NCBI RefSeq assembly: GCF_033568475.1 | Contig: NC_133123.1 | Coordinates: 930,001-994,000 of the forward strand | Origin: Henckelia pumila | Taxonomy: Eukaryota; Streptophyta; Magnoliopsida; Lamiales; Gesneriaceae | Direction: 5' to 3' | Length of the DNA stretch: 64,000 nucleotides | Part shown: in pieces, positions 34,101 through 46,628 of the stretch | Numbering within the stretch: the first letter of the stretch is position 1 | How the letters are laid out: each line of letters starts with the position of its first letter | Notes under the pieces: generated by a model | What the model was told of the DNA's origin: nothing | What the model saw: only the letters and a program-made list of their open reading frames with translations | Database searches by the model: none | Position numbers and translations under genes: made by a program

Positions 34101-35253
34101 TGCCGAACAATGTTATCGTGATGTTATGCTGGATGGACCAAGCAACCCAAAGATTTTATGCACTTTATGAACAAGTTAAGTTTAAGTAATTTATTTGGGC
34201 TATAATATAATTTTTAGGCTTAGTTTAAATTGATGGGCTTAAATGTTTTTTTTATTTAGGTCCAATTGTGATTAAGGGTTTTTAGTTAAGTATTAAATTA
34301 TATTATGGACTTTTAATTAAGTAATGGGCAACATTAAGATTTTATGAGCTTAGAATGAGTGATCAGCAGTCTGGACCAACCCATGAAAATTTACTAAGTC
34401 CGAAATATATATTTAATTGATTTTATGCATGAAAGTTATTTTTAAGTGTAAGTATTTTATTATGACAATTAATTAAATATATATTACGGACATATTTTTA
34501 GTGCATGCATACATGAAATGTTCAGTTATATTATGATCATGATTAAGAGTTGAGCAATAAAATATTTTTATGATGGAAGTTGAAGTGGTGTGACAGCACA
34601 GTTCAGAGGTGGTTTACCACCAGCACAGTTCAGAAGGTAGTTTACTACCGGCATAGAGGTGATTTTTCACCGCCACATACATTGGTTCAAGATACTGATC
34701 AGTCGGCAAAGATTTAGTCACACTCACGGATATAACCATAGACTATTTAGAAAATAATATGCTCAACTATGTTCAGTAAGCTCGGTATGTTCAGTTATGA
34801 TTATGTTCAGTCAGATAACCATGATATTTTTATCATGCATGCATGTTCATGTACGTAGATGTATTAGTATGATTATGTGTTTGCATGATTTTAAACCTTG
34901 TTATTATGAGATAAAAACATGTTGGGCCTTTAGGCTCACTACGCTTATATGGTGCAGGTGAGTATGTTGATGACACGATAGCTCCGACCGGCGGTGAGGG
35001 CCTATGCGTTCACACGCAGACGGCACCCGTGACCGATGCTATCATTGTTTCTATGTCATGAGATTTTATCAGTCCTTTTAAATAAGACTTCCGCATTCAT
35101 TTTTTATGGTGGTTTCAAAATATTATCACTACAAAAAAAGTAGCCGTATAGAAGCGGTTATTTTTACTTTTAAGAACGGTTTTCAACCATTCTTAAGCTT
35201 TTACCATCGGTTACAAAACCGTTCCTCCTGTTGGCGTTCCTATAGCTTATAGA

Positions 35254-35819
35254 ATCGGTTTTCCTCACCGTTGGTAAAATTTGAAAAACCGCCCCTATTG
35301 TGCACTATAGGAACGGGGGGAAACCGCCTCTATACATCGTGAATATAGGGTCAATTTCAAACCGGTTCTAAAGTTTAGAATTTAGGAATGGTTTATAGGT
35401 GATCTTAAAGCTATAGCATGCATGAATGCTTTTAAAATGCTCTTGATATTGTGGGATATAGAAGCGACACTAACCGACTCTAAAGCTACACTTTTAGATT
35501 TAGTCTAAAACCACTCTTGAAGATTTAGGATTGGAGATCGGTTTTCCTCACCGTTGGTAAAAGTTGAAAAACCGCCCCTATTGTGCACTATAGGAACGGG
35601 GGGAAACCGCCTCTATACATCGTGAATATAGGGTCAATTTCAAACCGGTTCTAAAGTTTAGAATTTAGGAATGGTTTATAGGTGATCTTAAAGCTATAGC
35701 ATGCATGAATGCTTTTAAAATGCTCTTGATATTGTGGGATATAGAAGCGACACTAACCGACTCTAAAGCTACACTTTTAGATTTAGTCTAAAACCACTCT
35801 TGAAGATTTAGGATTGGAG
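35254..35819. repeat. 283-bp tandem duplication in CACTA 2
   Basis: Unit one 35254-35536 and unit two 35537-35819 are nearly identical (both start ATCGGTTTTCCTCACCGTTG and end near AGGATTGGAG). Only about one difference is visible, so the duplication is recent compared with the element. Confidence 0.92.
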
Positions 35820-37494
35820 CGGTTTAAAATTGCTCTTCAAATGTGCATTAAGAACAATTTCAAACCGTTCATATAACAATTTATAAGCGTTCTTGGAGCC
35901 ATGGATTTGAGCCAAAATATGCTCCTAAAAAACGCATATTATAGAATCGATTTTCAAAACTCCATGGAACAAATTTGCATTCATTTTAATTTGACTTTAT
36001 ATTAATTATTTTCATAAATTAATATAGCATAAATCACAATACAATTAATCGTTCAATGACAAAAAAAAAAAAATTACTCATTTATTAAACAACAAAAATC
36101 TTTGTACATTTAAAATATCAATAAAAAAGCAATGTAACATTAGCAAACAAATTTTGTAGATAAAACAAATACTATCACAACTACGAAAATAAGTTAAATG
36201 AAACTTCAATTTAAAACTCTATAGAATTAGGATCTGGTTCCACGGGTGGAAGATATCTGCTATTGTTCTGTGTATTTGGTGGAGTACATATCGTCTCAGA
36301 CATCGAATTTGACGAATGTTCAAGTTTAAACATATACATGAAAAAAAATCATAAAAATAAAAATAAATTAATATTGTACAATGTTTAGTAATTTTTTTAA
36401 AAATGTAGATAATATATAATCAAATACCTTTCTTGTATGTGTTCCCGTATGCATATCTGGAAGGCAACCTTGCACAATCACATTAAGCAACATAAAATAT
36501 TGATGTGTTTTGAAATAAGATATTGACATTAAAATCATATTTCTTCGAAATTTGTACCTTTTAGATGTGATTATGTTTTTAAACAGTGGTAGATTATCAT
36601 CAGCTAGCAACATCTTCAAGAAATTCCAAAATAAACTCAGTGCCTGTAACATCAAAAAAAAAAACATTAGCAATAAGATAAACATTAACAACTCTAGCAA
36701 AACAAGATAACCAAGACATCCCAACCATCACTTCCATCAAAATATTTCCAAATTCAATAAATGAAATAAAATCAACAAAGTTATAAATATCATATGCACT
36801 AAATAAAATACTGTACTAAAACATTACCTCCAGAATTTGGAATACTACAGAGAAGGGCTGGGATGAGGCGGCACAAAAAGAGGAGGAATAATATTGACGT
36901 TTTTAGAGTGGGAATGATAAATTTCTAATGAAGGAAACGAGTGCACGGATGGAATGTAAATCAACGCACAAATTATAAATGTGAGAAAGTAGAAATGAGA
37001 GGCGCGAGCGGGAATTCGAAATTATAGAAATGTGAAGGGCGCGATGGATTTGTGAAATTTAGGATTGAGTGGCGCTGGATGAAAATCATGAATGGTTTAT
37101 GATTAATTGTTATTTAATTAATTAATATAAAGAATTATAATGCTAGTTTTTTTAAAAAAATTTGAAAACATAATTAGTAAAATAATTGTTTTGAAAGCTC
37201 GAAAGTTTGAAATTTACAATTAATATATAGTGACCAAAATAAAATAAAAATTTAAATTTTATAAGTAAGAGATAAGAAGATAAAATAATAATATTAAGTG
37301 TGGAGACTTAAAGATTTAAAAATAACTGAATATAAATTGTTTACATACTTAATTTTAGGGATAGAATAAATCACTTGAATACTTGAATTGAAGAATTTTA
37401 AAAACTTATAAATTAGTGAAAAAATAACGCAACGGATAATTCACATTATCAAAAATAAAATGGATAAGTTTAAAGAGTTTAAATTTTTTTTAAG

Positions 37495-37583
37495 TAGTGT
37501 TTGAGAGAGCTTTTAGGAAACACTTTTCAGATTTTTTTTAACAAAGAAAAATCTAAGAAGTTTTTCCTAGAATCTCTACTATC
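37495..37583. mobile_element. Degraded relative of the MITE at 33498
   Basis: Begins TAGTGTTTGAGAGAGCTTTT and has a weaker inverted partner (CTAGAATCTCTACTATC) about 80 bases on. Nested in CACTA element 2. Confidence 0.4.
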
Positions 37584-39715
37584 AATTTTAGATGATATTA
37601 GTCACCGCATCACACACATATTGTGTGTATATAAAATTTTTATTTTTTAGATAAAAATATATAATATTTTTAAATTTTTAATATGATTAAAAAATTTTAG
37701 TAGATATTCACTTTTCTCAGATAAAATTCATTTTGAAAATGAGGTAGATAATATCAAAATTTTGAAAAAAAAATACTATGAATTATTAAAAATTTCGAGA
37801 ACTTAGTTTGTGTGTTTGTGTCATTGACGTGTGTTTGTATTCTAAGAAATAAGCATGTGTGCTTTTAGATCTAATTGGGTATGGGTTTTAAGTGTTTTTA
37901 CTCCTTTTAAATTAAAAATGTATCTAATTGTAATTTTTATGTAAGACAATTTAGTAGGAACACTTAAATTACAAAAATAGTTTTTATAAGTGTGGATCCA
38001 TTATAATATAGTAAATAATGAATATAATATAAATTCATATATTTATTTTTTACAGGAGCAATTGAAACGGGACACTTGAGATGCTATGCGATTTAAAATA
38101 TTTGAGTTGTGTTCAGCTATGAATATCAGTAGGATAACATACGCTTAGTCTTAAAATAATCTTTCGTAAAGTGAAAAGTGCTAAGTCCTACAATTAGTAT
38201 CAGAGTCAATGTCATGAGTTCGATTCCCACTGATTGCTAAGAGTGCAATTAATGGGAGAGAGATTGAGTGCAATAATTGTCTCTACTTGTATATATACAA
38301 TTGAAACGTGACAATTAAGTTGATGTGCGGTTTTAAAGATTTGAATTATACCATTACCATAATCTAAAATTTATAATCGACAAAGACTCGGTCCTACACA
38401 AAGAATATTATTAAAAACTATATACATTAAAAAGAAACAAAATAGAATATAAATAACTAATTATTTTAAATAATTATAAGAATACTTATTGAATTTTACT
38501 CCTTTAAAACAAGAGGAATTTTAAAAATAACTGGCCAATAGCTTTACCGACTACCGTCCACATAAAGATTTATAAATTTATGTAACGTTTAGGAGTCTTA
38601 TCTTTTTAACATTAGTTATATACGATTGTTTCTAAAGGTATTTAGTAGGAGCGGTTTTCTAATTGATCTTGCAAATTAAAGCAGTAGAAGTAATTTATAG
38701 CAGCGGTTTATAGAAAATGTTGCTAATTATTTTAATAGGAATGATTAAAAACTGTTCTTAATAAATAAAGTAATTGAAACGATTTTATAGCAGTGTTTTA
38801 CACAAACTGTTGCTGTAAAGTAATCAATTAGAGTGGTTTTCAAACTGAACTTAAAATTTAAGGTAATAGGAACAGTTGATAGGAACGGTTTATACAAAAT
38901 GATGCTAAAAGTATTCATTAAGAGCATATTTCAAACCGCGCCTATAATTTAACACGTTAGGAGCGGTTTTGTTCAAACCGTCTCTATTGCTAAACTTTTA
39001 TGAACGGTTTTACAAACCGTCCCTAAAAAACCGCTCTTGAAAATCAATTTTTTTGTAGTGTATTTTTATTATATATGTTTGGCGAGTTGAATAATGGTTT
39101 GGGATTTTATTTGAAGTATTGTATGTTACAAGATTTTTATTTTATTTAATACTCAGTTATGTTAATTGTCAAGTTTCTTATTAAATGTATTTTTAAGTAT
39201 TTATACATATATATATGGGCATATATGTATTCTTAATATTATTTATTTTTAAGTATTTTTAAATGTTAAAAAAAAATTTAGCATTTTATTAGACCGAGTT
39301 GTTTAAGATTTATACCTATCAATCTTAAAAGATTGATGATGGCTCCAACTATTTCGAAAAATCGAAAATAGCTCTTGTTGTATATCCCTACGAACAATCA
39401 ACTGGATTTTTCCTTCTTTCTTCAAATCAGGTCCACGACCGGATTTCCTGTTCCTCTTCTAAATCGCACTTAAAAGAAGAAAAAATTTTGCGTTGAAATC
39501 GATCTTAAGAATTGATCGTATCAATTCTAAGTAACTAGAGCGAAAACAGAGAGAGCAGAGAGGAAGCCGAAGGAAATTGAATGAATCAAAAATTCTAATT
39601 GCAATTCACAATTGCAATGTATTTAATGAGTTGTCTTAATTCTTTTTTTTAATAATTATAATAATATAATATATTATCATAAACATAAGGTCCCACATCC
39701 ATAAATATATATATT

Positions 39716-39717
<2 letters not shown>

Positions 39718-39773
<56 letters not shown>
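39718..39773. repeat. (TA)n microsatellite
   Basis: About 56 bases of almost pure TA directly left of a MITE, a common MITE target context. Confidence 0.95.
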
Positions 39774-39777
<4 letters not shown>

Positions 39778-39930
39778 TCTTTCAAGTACCCACTTACTAT
39801 GCCCACCAATGATGTGACACTATTCTATTGGATGTGATAAAAATGTGATAAACTGTAGGTCCAATAGAATAGTGCCACATCATTGGTGAGCATGGTGGTG
39901 GACATGGTAGGTGGGCACTTGAAAGAAACT
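39774..39930. mobile_element. MITE, 157 bp, with near-perfect inverted ends
   Basis: Starts AGTTTCTTTCAAGTACCCAC and ends with its near-perfect reverse complement (GTGGGCACTTGAAAGAAACT). The inner halves also pair (CCACCAATGATGTGACACTA against TAGTGCCACATCATTGGTG), so the whole element folds into one hairpin. The TA-rich flanks hide the target duplication. Confidence 0.85.
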
Positions 39931-40523
39931 CTATATCTATATATATGCATTTATATATATTGTGTGAGTCCTTAAATCCGAGTCCAACTCGAAAAAATTA
40001 ATTAAATCCTTTTAATTAATTTTGCTCTCAAAATTTCTATAATTCTTTATAAACCATTTATAAAGATTATCTATCGATCCAGTCAAATTTGTTTATCATA
40101 AATTCAACTCTTTGAATTTATTATCTCAATGGGAACAGGAAAACCAGTACTTGTGTAACCCTCAATGGTTCAGGGATACAGCTAGTTGTGGGTCTAGGCT
40201 TACCCTTATTAGCCTTATTTTATGCATCAACTCCTTGATCATAAAATGTCAGAACTCATTTTTGATTTAACCCATCGAATCATGGTAAGAGCGTTAAGTA
40301 GCACCGCCCCATGATTCCCTAGGTATCACTGATAGTGTCTGCAAGAACCAGTCGATTATGGTTAACGTACAGTACAGTCTCTTCATCTCATATATCCCGA
40401 TCGAAACTGCAACCATTGGTTCATCGAGGGTTGCATGTGAATTTCGATAACGATGTGATGTTTTTTAAAATACATAGTGACATCGCATGTGTAACTTGAT
40501 AAACATTTTAATTCTATTCGTCA

Positions 40524-40688
40524 TATGTCTAGATCTGCGATTAGAGTTGCTCATTCGATTGCGTCTTTTGCTGCTTCCTCACTCACACCCTTTGTTTGGG
40601 TGCGCAGGTGTTTTCCTTTCTGGATGATTGATCTTGTACAATAAAATTATGAGATCTTTTTTTTCAAAAAAAAAAAAAAAAAAAAAAG
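40524..40688 (+). mobile_element. LINE (L1-type) 3' end, 5'-truncated, with poly(A)
   Basis: A short frame (RVAHSIASFAASSLTPFVWV followed by FPFWMIDLVQ and a stop) matches the end of the RNase H-like tail of plant LINEs, where HSLA...FWMxDLV is typical. It is followed by an AATAAA-like signal and a run of about 22 A (40667-40688). Only about 165 bases remain, a typical 5'-truncated insertion. I could not read a convincing target duplication. Confidence 0.65.
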
Positions 40689-40969
40689 ACTTTAGAGTAC
40701 TTCAGAAAACAAGAGGGCAGTTGAAGAATATATAAATGAAGCTAGCGCATGCAGTACAACATATCCAACCAATGCATTTATATTGGGTTGGTGAAGAATG
40801 AAATGGCGCTCGATCGAGGCCTTCACAAAAAGCCACACCAAATATACATCAATATTTAATACTTGTCTAGTAGTAAATAGTAATATATATTTACTGACTG
40901 ATATAAATTGATAGATCGATATACATGTTCCCATTATTTATGAAGTAGGTTTTCTAACTTCAGTAAATA

Positions 40970-41017
<48 letters not shown>

Positions 41018-42067
41018 GCTAACATTTTTCATTAGTACATTGGATCGATTAATAAATTTGTATCGTAAAATTGACTCGTAAGATGATCTCGTGGGAGTTC
41101 TTATATTATTATTAATTTTTATGTGTGATAGCGACGTAATAGAAACTATGGTTAAGTTAGATACTTATGTGCATGGCATATCAACAATAATTTACTAAAC
41201 TCGATCGAATTCAAGGTATTTTTAATAGTTAGTCGTGGATAAAAATAAAAACATTAGATAGTTAGGTTAATCTTTGTACCTACCCATTGAAACAATGTAA
41301 CCAAAAATGTAATATTAATGGTAGTCAAATATATATTTCTCAACCACTATAATACTAATAATTATATATATGCAGAAATATGTAGATAGTCATCATCATC
41401 GATCAACCATAATTTGTTGAATAGATCATTGTAGTAGACCACAAGTAATTGTTGTTTTTAGTTGGGATCTGAGCAATATAACCACTAATCGACAGACCTT
41501 GTAACCCCTTGCATGCATGGACCCCCACCCATTTTTCCTTAAATTCCTTAGATGGGATTGGACCAAAAGGAAAAAAAGGAAAAAAAAAACAAATTTGCTT
41601 CATACTCACATATGTGTATTAACTAGCATCATGTGGGGTATTTAATGAGCACTCAAATTGGAAAGACTTCAACGGAAAATAGTACTGCTGTTTCCAAAAC
41701 TTAATTATTGCGTAGATGTTGATATGTGGTAAAAATACAAAATAACATATATGATCTATATAGAGTTCATAACTTAAATGAAATGGTAAACAAAAAATTA
41801 TTTCAAAAAAAATTCTCTTGGTCAGCACAAATACATACAGTAGCACTATCAAGCCTCTCCTGTGCGTGGGGCCTAAACAATTATCTTATATTTGAACGTT
41901 GAATCAACAATCAAGAATTGAAGAATAAAAAGAGACTTCACATGCATGACACATGAAGTCAATTTCCAAGTATTTCAGTGCCCATTTTCGGATGAAGATG
42001 TAATCTTTCACCAGAGTGATAGTTAGATAATATTTTACCCAAAGAGATCAACTTTTTTTCCAAAACA
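40689..42067. other. Gene-free spacer
   Basis: AT-rich, with a TA/TAA microsatellite at 40967-41014. No gene, RNA or transposon end recognised. Confidence 0.5.
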
Positions 42068-42748
42068 ATGGTACTCATCGAGGTATATTTCATCTCGATC
42101 TCATCATGCATCTTCCTGAATTCATCCAGCTTAAATTAGCTTCCTCTTAAGTATTTTGCAATTTCTTTCTCATGTTTTTCCCATAGTGAAATAAATTAAA
42201 ATTACAGTTGCATGTGCTTGCAGATGTATGAATTAAGTTAAATTTCAAACGTTTGGGTGTTTTTGATTTGATATAGGTAACTGATGAGATGATATCGAAC
42301 GGGTGGCCTCTTGGGCTAGGAAACATGAGTTATAGAATTCGCGGTGTTGAGCTCTCCGCTCAGCAGGCGGCACCGCCAACACAAACTCACCCTTCTGCAA
42401 TCCCCCGTTCCTTTAGTTTCTCTTCATATTCATCCTCTAATCTTGACACCGAGGTAAACTATGTACATGAAGATCTCCCAAAACTATTTGAATCCGATTT
42501 TCACGTGTAGCTATGGTTTTGTTACATGCATTTTGCAGTCCACAGCATCTTTCTTTCGGGACCGAAGTGTTTCTCTGGGCCGGCTAATAGGAATCAAGGC
42601 AGCGAATAAAGAAAAGCTGGTAGTTAACGAAAAACTGGCTCATTTGGAAGAGGTGTCCAAAAGCCATGAAAACTCTCGGGGGAATATTTGTGTTCCTTTG
42701 CTACATCACGTTATCGGGAGAATCGTGACTCGAAGTGGACGGCATTAG
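42068..42748 (+). CDS. Uncharacterised At3g17950-like protein
   Basis: Three exons with GT-AG borders and matching phase: 42068-42082 (MVLIE), 42277-42453 and 42539-42748, giving 133 residues. The conserved features are NGWPLGLGNM near the N-terminus, a serine-rich FSFSSYSSSNLDTE, then STASFFRDRSVSLGRLIGI, the hallmark of the plant-only family annotated after Arabidopsis At3g17950, and a C-terminal CVPLLHHVIGRI. Function is unknown. The tiny first exon is inferred from frame and splice sites. A start at the ATG of 42289 (MISNGWPLG) is the alternative. Confidence 0.75.
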
Positions 42749-43524
42749 ATATTTCACTGCACAGTTAATTTGTCATTTTTTTATGTACGATTTTTGTTTT
42801 ACTGACATTAATGAGGCATTTCACATTCTCGAATGGATCAAAATGTTATTGAATTATGTTCATCTGCTACTGAGAATAAATATATATCCTGCGTGCATTC
42901 CATCTATTGGGCATTTTTAGGGCTTAATTGGGTTCAAATTTGCACCAACACATTTGCATACAGTGGAGAACTGGGCCGGTGTCATGTCCGAACTATGAGT
43001 GAAAGTTTAAAATAGACTTGGGCTCTATGTTTCCGGCCCACAAATGAGAACATTATATTTGTATTGATGTGTAATATTCTTCTTTTTCTATCTTAAAATG
43101 TCCTCTTATAGGGACTCTTCAATATTTTCAGAATATTGTTCAATTTTGTGTTTTTTTAAAAAATATAAAAAAAGTATTAAAATTCATTATATATTTTTTA
43201 TATCTTGAATAAATTTTTTTTTTTTTACAAAAATTATTATTCCTAACACTTTACTATATATAAAAATGTTGTTATATATTGTGAATTTCAAGATAATTTG
43301 CTCTTTTATGTTATAACTAAATAATAATAATAATAATAATAATAACTTGGTGTTTAAATTTAATCAATAGTATAAATATCAATCCCACATAATAATAGCT
43401 TATTATTTCGAATTTTTTTCTAATATATACTTTTTACTTGATAAAAACGTTAAATAATTTTATTTGAAAATAATATTAAATAAAATTTAATAAAAAGATT
43501 ACTCATAAAATTAAATTGATGGGG
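42749..43524. other. 3' flank and spacer
   Basis: Probable 3' UTR of the previous gene followed by AT-rich DNA with a short TAA run near 43321. No gene seen. Confidence 0.5.
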
Positions 43525-43649
<125 letters not shown>

Positions 43650-43794
43650 GTGGCCAATGGGCATAAATTGGTAGGTTTAAAATGAAGAGGAAAGCTGATT
43701 GAAGCAAGTCTGCCTCTGCCTTTGGACTGAAACCCCTAATAAAGCCCTACCTTTGTTGCGTGCTCTTGCTAACACTATTCACACCATATCTTCC

Positions 43795-46628
43795 ATGGCC
43801 ACTGTAGCCGCAAGGTCATTCATGCGCTCCGCCGCCGCATCCGTCCGAGTTGCCGCCCCCGGACGCTCCGCCGCAGTCAAACCTACAGCTGCTGCTTCTC
43901 CATTTCGCGTATCTTCTTCATCTCAGAAACCGCTCACTGCTCGCATTTTCAGGTTGATCAATTGCAGTTAATTATCTGCTTTTAAATTTATCTCTAAATG
44001 ATTGCGTTTTTATCGATTCTGTTACTATAAGTTGATGTTCGATACCTGTTCGAGCTAGATCGCCTGTGGAGATGAGCTGCGTTAGCGTGGTGTCGATGTT
44101 ACCGTATCACACTGCAACGGCCTCTGCCGTGCTCACTTCTATGCTCTCCGTTTCTCCTCGAAGTCTCGCCTGGACTCTTGAAGGTATTTTTAAGTGTTTA
44201 GTATTCCACCAAATGGGTCGGACCAACGTTTACGGAATTAGAAAATTTGTGTTCTCGGTTGAATTGACTTTTGTGAGGTTCATTTCAAAATATTCAGATG
44301 CAGTTTCTATGAAATTATTTGTATGCAAACTCTTCGTGGCATTCCTTTTTATATTAATGCTTATGTACGGCGGTTTGATGCATGTTTGTGTTTTTCGATG
44401 AGTAATTGTGTAATATAGGTGTTAGAGATGCTTAATTTGATCAGTGAGCTATTAGAGATTTTTGTATGAGTGGCAGCAGGTATTAGATTAATACTTAGAT
44501 GGTTATTAGTTAGTTACATTAGCTTAACTAACTATAGATTAGCTTTATCCGTTTTATTCATTTTCATATAAATGTAAAGTACAGCTTCGCTTTGTATTCA
44601 TTGAGAAATTCAAAGTCTCATTTTCATAATGGAATTTTATCACTTGTAATATGGTATCAAAGCCTAGGGCCTTCATGTGTTGGATCGCCCATAATTGGGC
44701 TGCCTATAATTAGGCCAATCTTCAAGCTCCAGATGTTCATTCCTGGGCGTTTAGATCACCCGTTAATATCTTCACGCTTCAGACGTTCATTCCTGGGCGT
44801 GTGGGTGTGTTAAAATTCTCCAAACTCCAGATGTTCATTCCTGGGCGTGTGGGTGGTGTGTTGAAATATTGTCCCACATTGGTAGGATAAAGCTAATCTA
44901 TAGTTAGTTAAGCTAATGTAACTAACTAATAACCATCTAAGTATTAATCTAATAGCAGGCTTCATTTTATTTTTATAATATTTTGGGCTCGATAATGATT
45001 TTATTTAATGAGTACATAGACTTCAGAAGTAAGTAGGTGTAGTTTAGGAGGAAAAAAATTGGTTGATCGTGAGTAGTTTGAGGTTTTAGAGTAGATACGA
45101 GATCAAGTTTAAGAAAACTGCACATCACTGGGCTTTTGTGGCAGTTATAAGAATCACAGTTTCTGAAAATTTTCTAATAATCATTTTTTTGTTTCAAGAA
45201 TATTGGTGTTCAAGTGTAAGTTACGACGCTTGCTACCTACCGAACCTCTGAATTTTTTAATATTCTTCTAATATTCAGTATAGCATCGAGTTTTCAAAAT
45301 AAAAGAGGTTTATTTTTTTTGTTGTAGGCCAAGAAAGGACTAGATGAAGGTCGTGAAAAAGAGGTGAAGTGATTTTGTTTTCTGTAATTGATGAAGATGA
45401 TGAATATGTTTATAGTTTAGGTGGTAAACCCTTTTTCTGAAAAATTGTTCGTAAACTCGGTAGAAACCAAAAAGACAATATCAAGCGTGCAAGAATCCAT
45501 AAACTACGAGGTCTGATAAATTTAGATGTGATTAGCCCCTTTTTTATGAGATAAGATGTGATTAGCCTTGTTAGTAAACTATAAACGTGTTTACTAACCT
45601 TGTTAGTAAGGAGGTTGTTTCCTTGAGCCAGGGTACTGATATGTTGATGACTTCAATGACTTTGCTTTAGACTGGAAACCTTGGATAACATGAACAGTGG
45701 TATGTGTGTCATTCAGCTTGAATCTTGTTTTGCTGACTCTCTTAAAAAGGTCTTTTGTCACATAGCTTGTTTCTAGTAGCTCTTTTGGGGTCTTAAGTTG
45801 GGCTTAAAATATTTTTCCCAAATGTTATTATATCTTAAAATACCTCAAAGAAAATTTAAAAGTACTGCTTGAATAATAAAGGTGAGGCTTTGTTAGACTG
45901 CCAAATCACCCACTAGATAACTGGTTGATGTTAGGCTCAGTAAGTCTGAAAATTTTGCTTTATCATAAGTGTTTGGCTCTCATTGACTTGATGAAATGAC
46001 ATTGATCAATTATTTATTATATTACTGGATCTATCTATTGGACTCATTCTCGCGAGTTTCTACTTAACCTGTTCAGATATGATTATGCCTAATTTAATCG
46101 TTTATAGATCATTCTGATGCATGGTATTTATCAGATTGCAAAGATGATTTATGATGACTGTTGGATGAGAGCAGAGTGTTATTAATTGGGCAGTTGAAGA
46201 ATGCTTCATATTAGAGCCACAAATGGACTGGATACTAGATATTATTGATTTCTTGTGTTATTTTCTTTCCGGACTGTTAAAATGTTAAGATGCACAGAGC
46301 TTGTTTGTTTCTTTTTCAATGAAAATGATTATTTAGTTTGTAACTTGTTCATTCCGAATGACATTTTTGTGCATCTTGTAAACCTCTGAGAAGCAGTATG
46401 ACACAATGGATGTGGTAGACTGTGGTTGCGGAACATTGCTAATAATTTCTTTAATGATGAAAGCATTTGTATGTTACCTGCATAGTTTTGCAATTTTGTT
46501 CATTTTTTTTCTCTGAGACTTTCCTTGCCGAGCGGTCTTGTGTTATGGAACTTACAAAAGTAACTGCTGCCATTGCTGTGTATTGTCTTCACAACCTTTT
46601 GACTTGGGTTTTTCTCTGTTTAGGGTTG
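43795..46628 (+). CDS. NFD6-like small organellar protein
   Basis: Exons 43795-43952, 44059-44183 and a five-base coding end at 46624-46628 give 95 residues. The N-terminus (MATVAARSFMRSAAASVRVA) is an arginine/alanine/serine-rich mitochondrial-type presequence. The conserved core RIFRSPVEMSCVSVVSMLPY and HTATASAVLTSMLSVSPRSL matches plant NUCLEAR FUSION DEFECTIVE 6-like proteins, small organellar proteins, some of which are needed for nuclear fusion during female gametophyte and seed development. The first two exons are firm. The last exon is inferred from a pyrimidine tract and AG at 46622-46623, giving an LEGL end after a 2.4-kb intron. Alternative 3' exons are common in this family and likely here. 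The intron holds a fold-back element. Confidence 0.8.
44481..44954. mobile_element. Fold-back/TRIM-like element in NFD6-like intron
   Basis: About 70-bp near-perfect inverted arms (44481-44550 and 44885-44954, TATTAGATTAATACTTAG at one end and its complement at the other) are flanked by a 5-bp duplication GCAGG (44476-44480 and 44955-44959). Inside are a TGGTATCAAAGC motif (near 44651), identical in style to the initiator-methionine tRNA primer site of small LTR elements, and three copies of a TTCATTCCTGGGCGT unit (44730-44847). The 5-bp duplication and primer site suggest an LTR-related miniature element; the inverted arms suggest rearrangement. Confidence 0.7.

Larger units (their letters stand above)
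35127..39060. mobile_element. CACTA (En/Spm) element 2, 3.93 kb
   Basis: Perfect CACTACAAAAAAA left end and TTTTTTTGTAGTG right end, flanked by a 3-bp duplication TAT (35124-35126 and 39061-39063). Sub-terminal repeats of the type AACGGTTTT...AAACCGTTCC occur on both sides. The interior contains a 283-bp tandem duplication near the left end and short minus-strand exon-like frames at 36200-36724, with no convincing transposase. It is non-autonomous. The sub-terminal motif differs from that of CACTA element 1, so it belongs to a different subfamily. Confidence 0.9.
34100..39295 (+). mobile_element. Plus-strand LTR-like repeat split by CACTA 2 (fossil)
   Basis: 34100-35126 and 39061-39295 read as one LTR-like unit of about 1.2 kb. 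Features include repeated CACAGTTCAGAGGTGG-like pieces (34597-34650), GTTGGGCCTTTAGGCTCAC near 34921 and GCAGGTGAGTATGTTGATG near 34955, a block common in plant Ty3-type LTRs. No coding region is attached. Both ends are uncertain. It is older than the CACTA element that splits it. Confidence 0.5.
39296..40520 (-). mobile_element. LTR-like repeat, probably Ty1/copia, minus orientation (fossil)
   Basis: Contains blocks that resemble a widespread plant repeat (for example TAACCCTCAATGGTTCAGGG near 40159 and CTAGTTGTGGGTCTAGG) and no coding region. The class is inferred from overall appearance and is tentative. It contains a long TA microsatellite and a small MITE. Confidence 0.4.

Noticed and set aside
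36368-36724. 118-codon minus-strand frame inside CACTA 2, considered as transposase remnant
   Set aside because: The HTGTHTRK stretch is faintly like a plant En/Spm-associated domain, but too short to support the claim.
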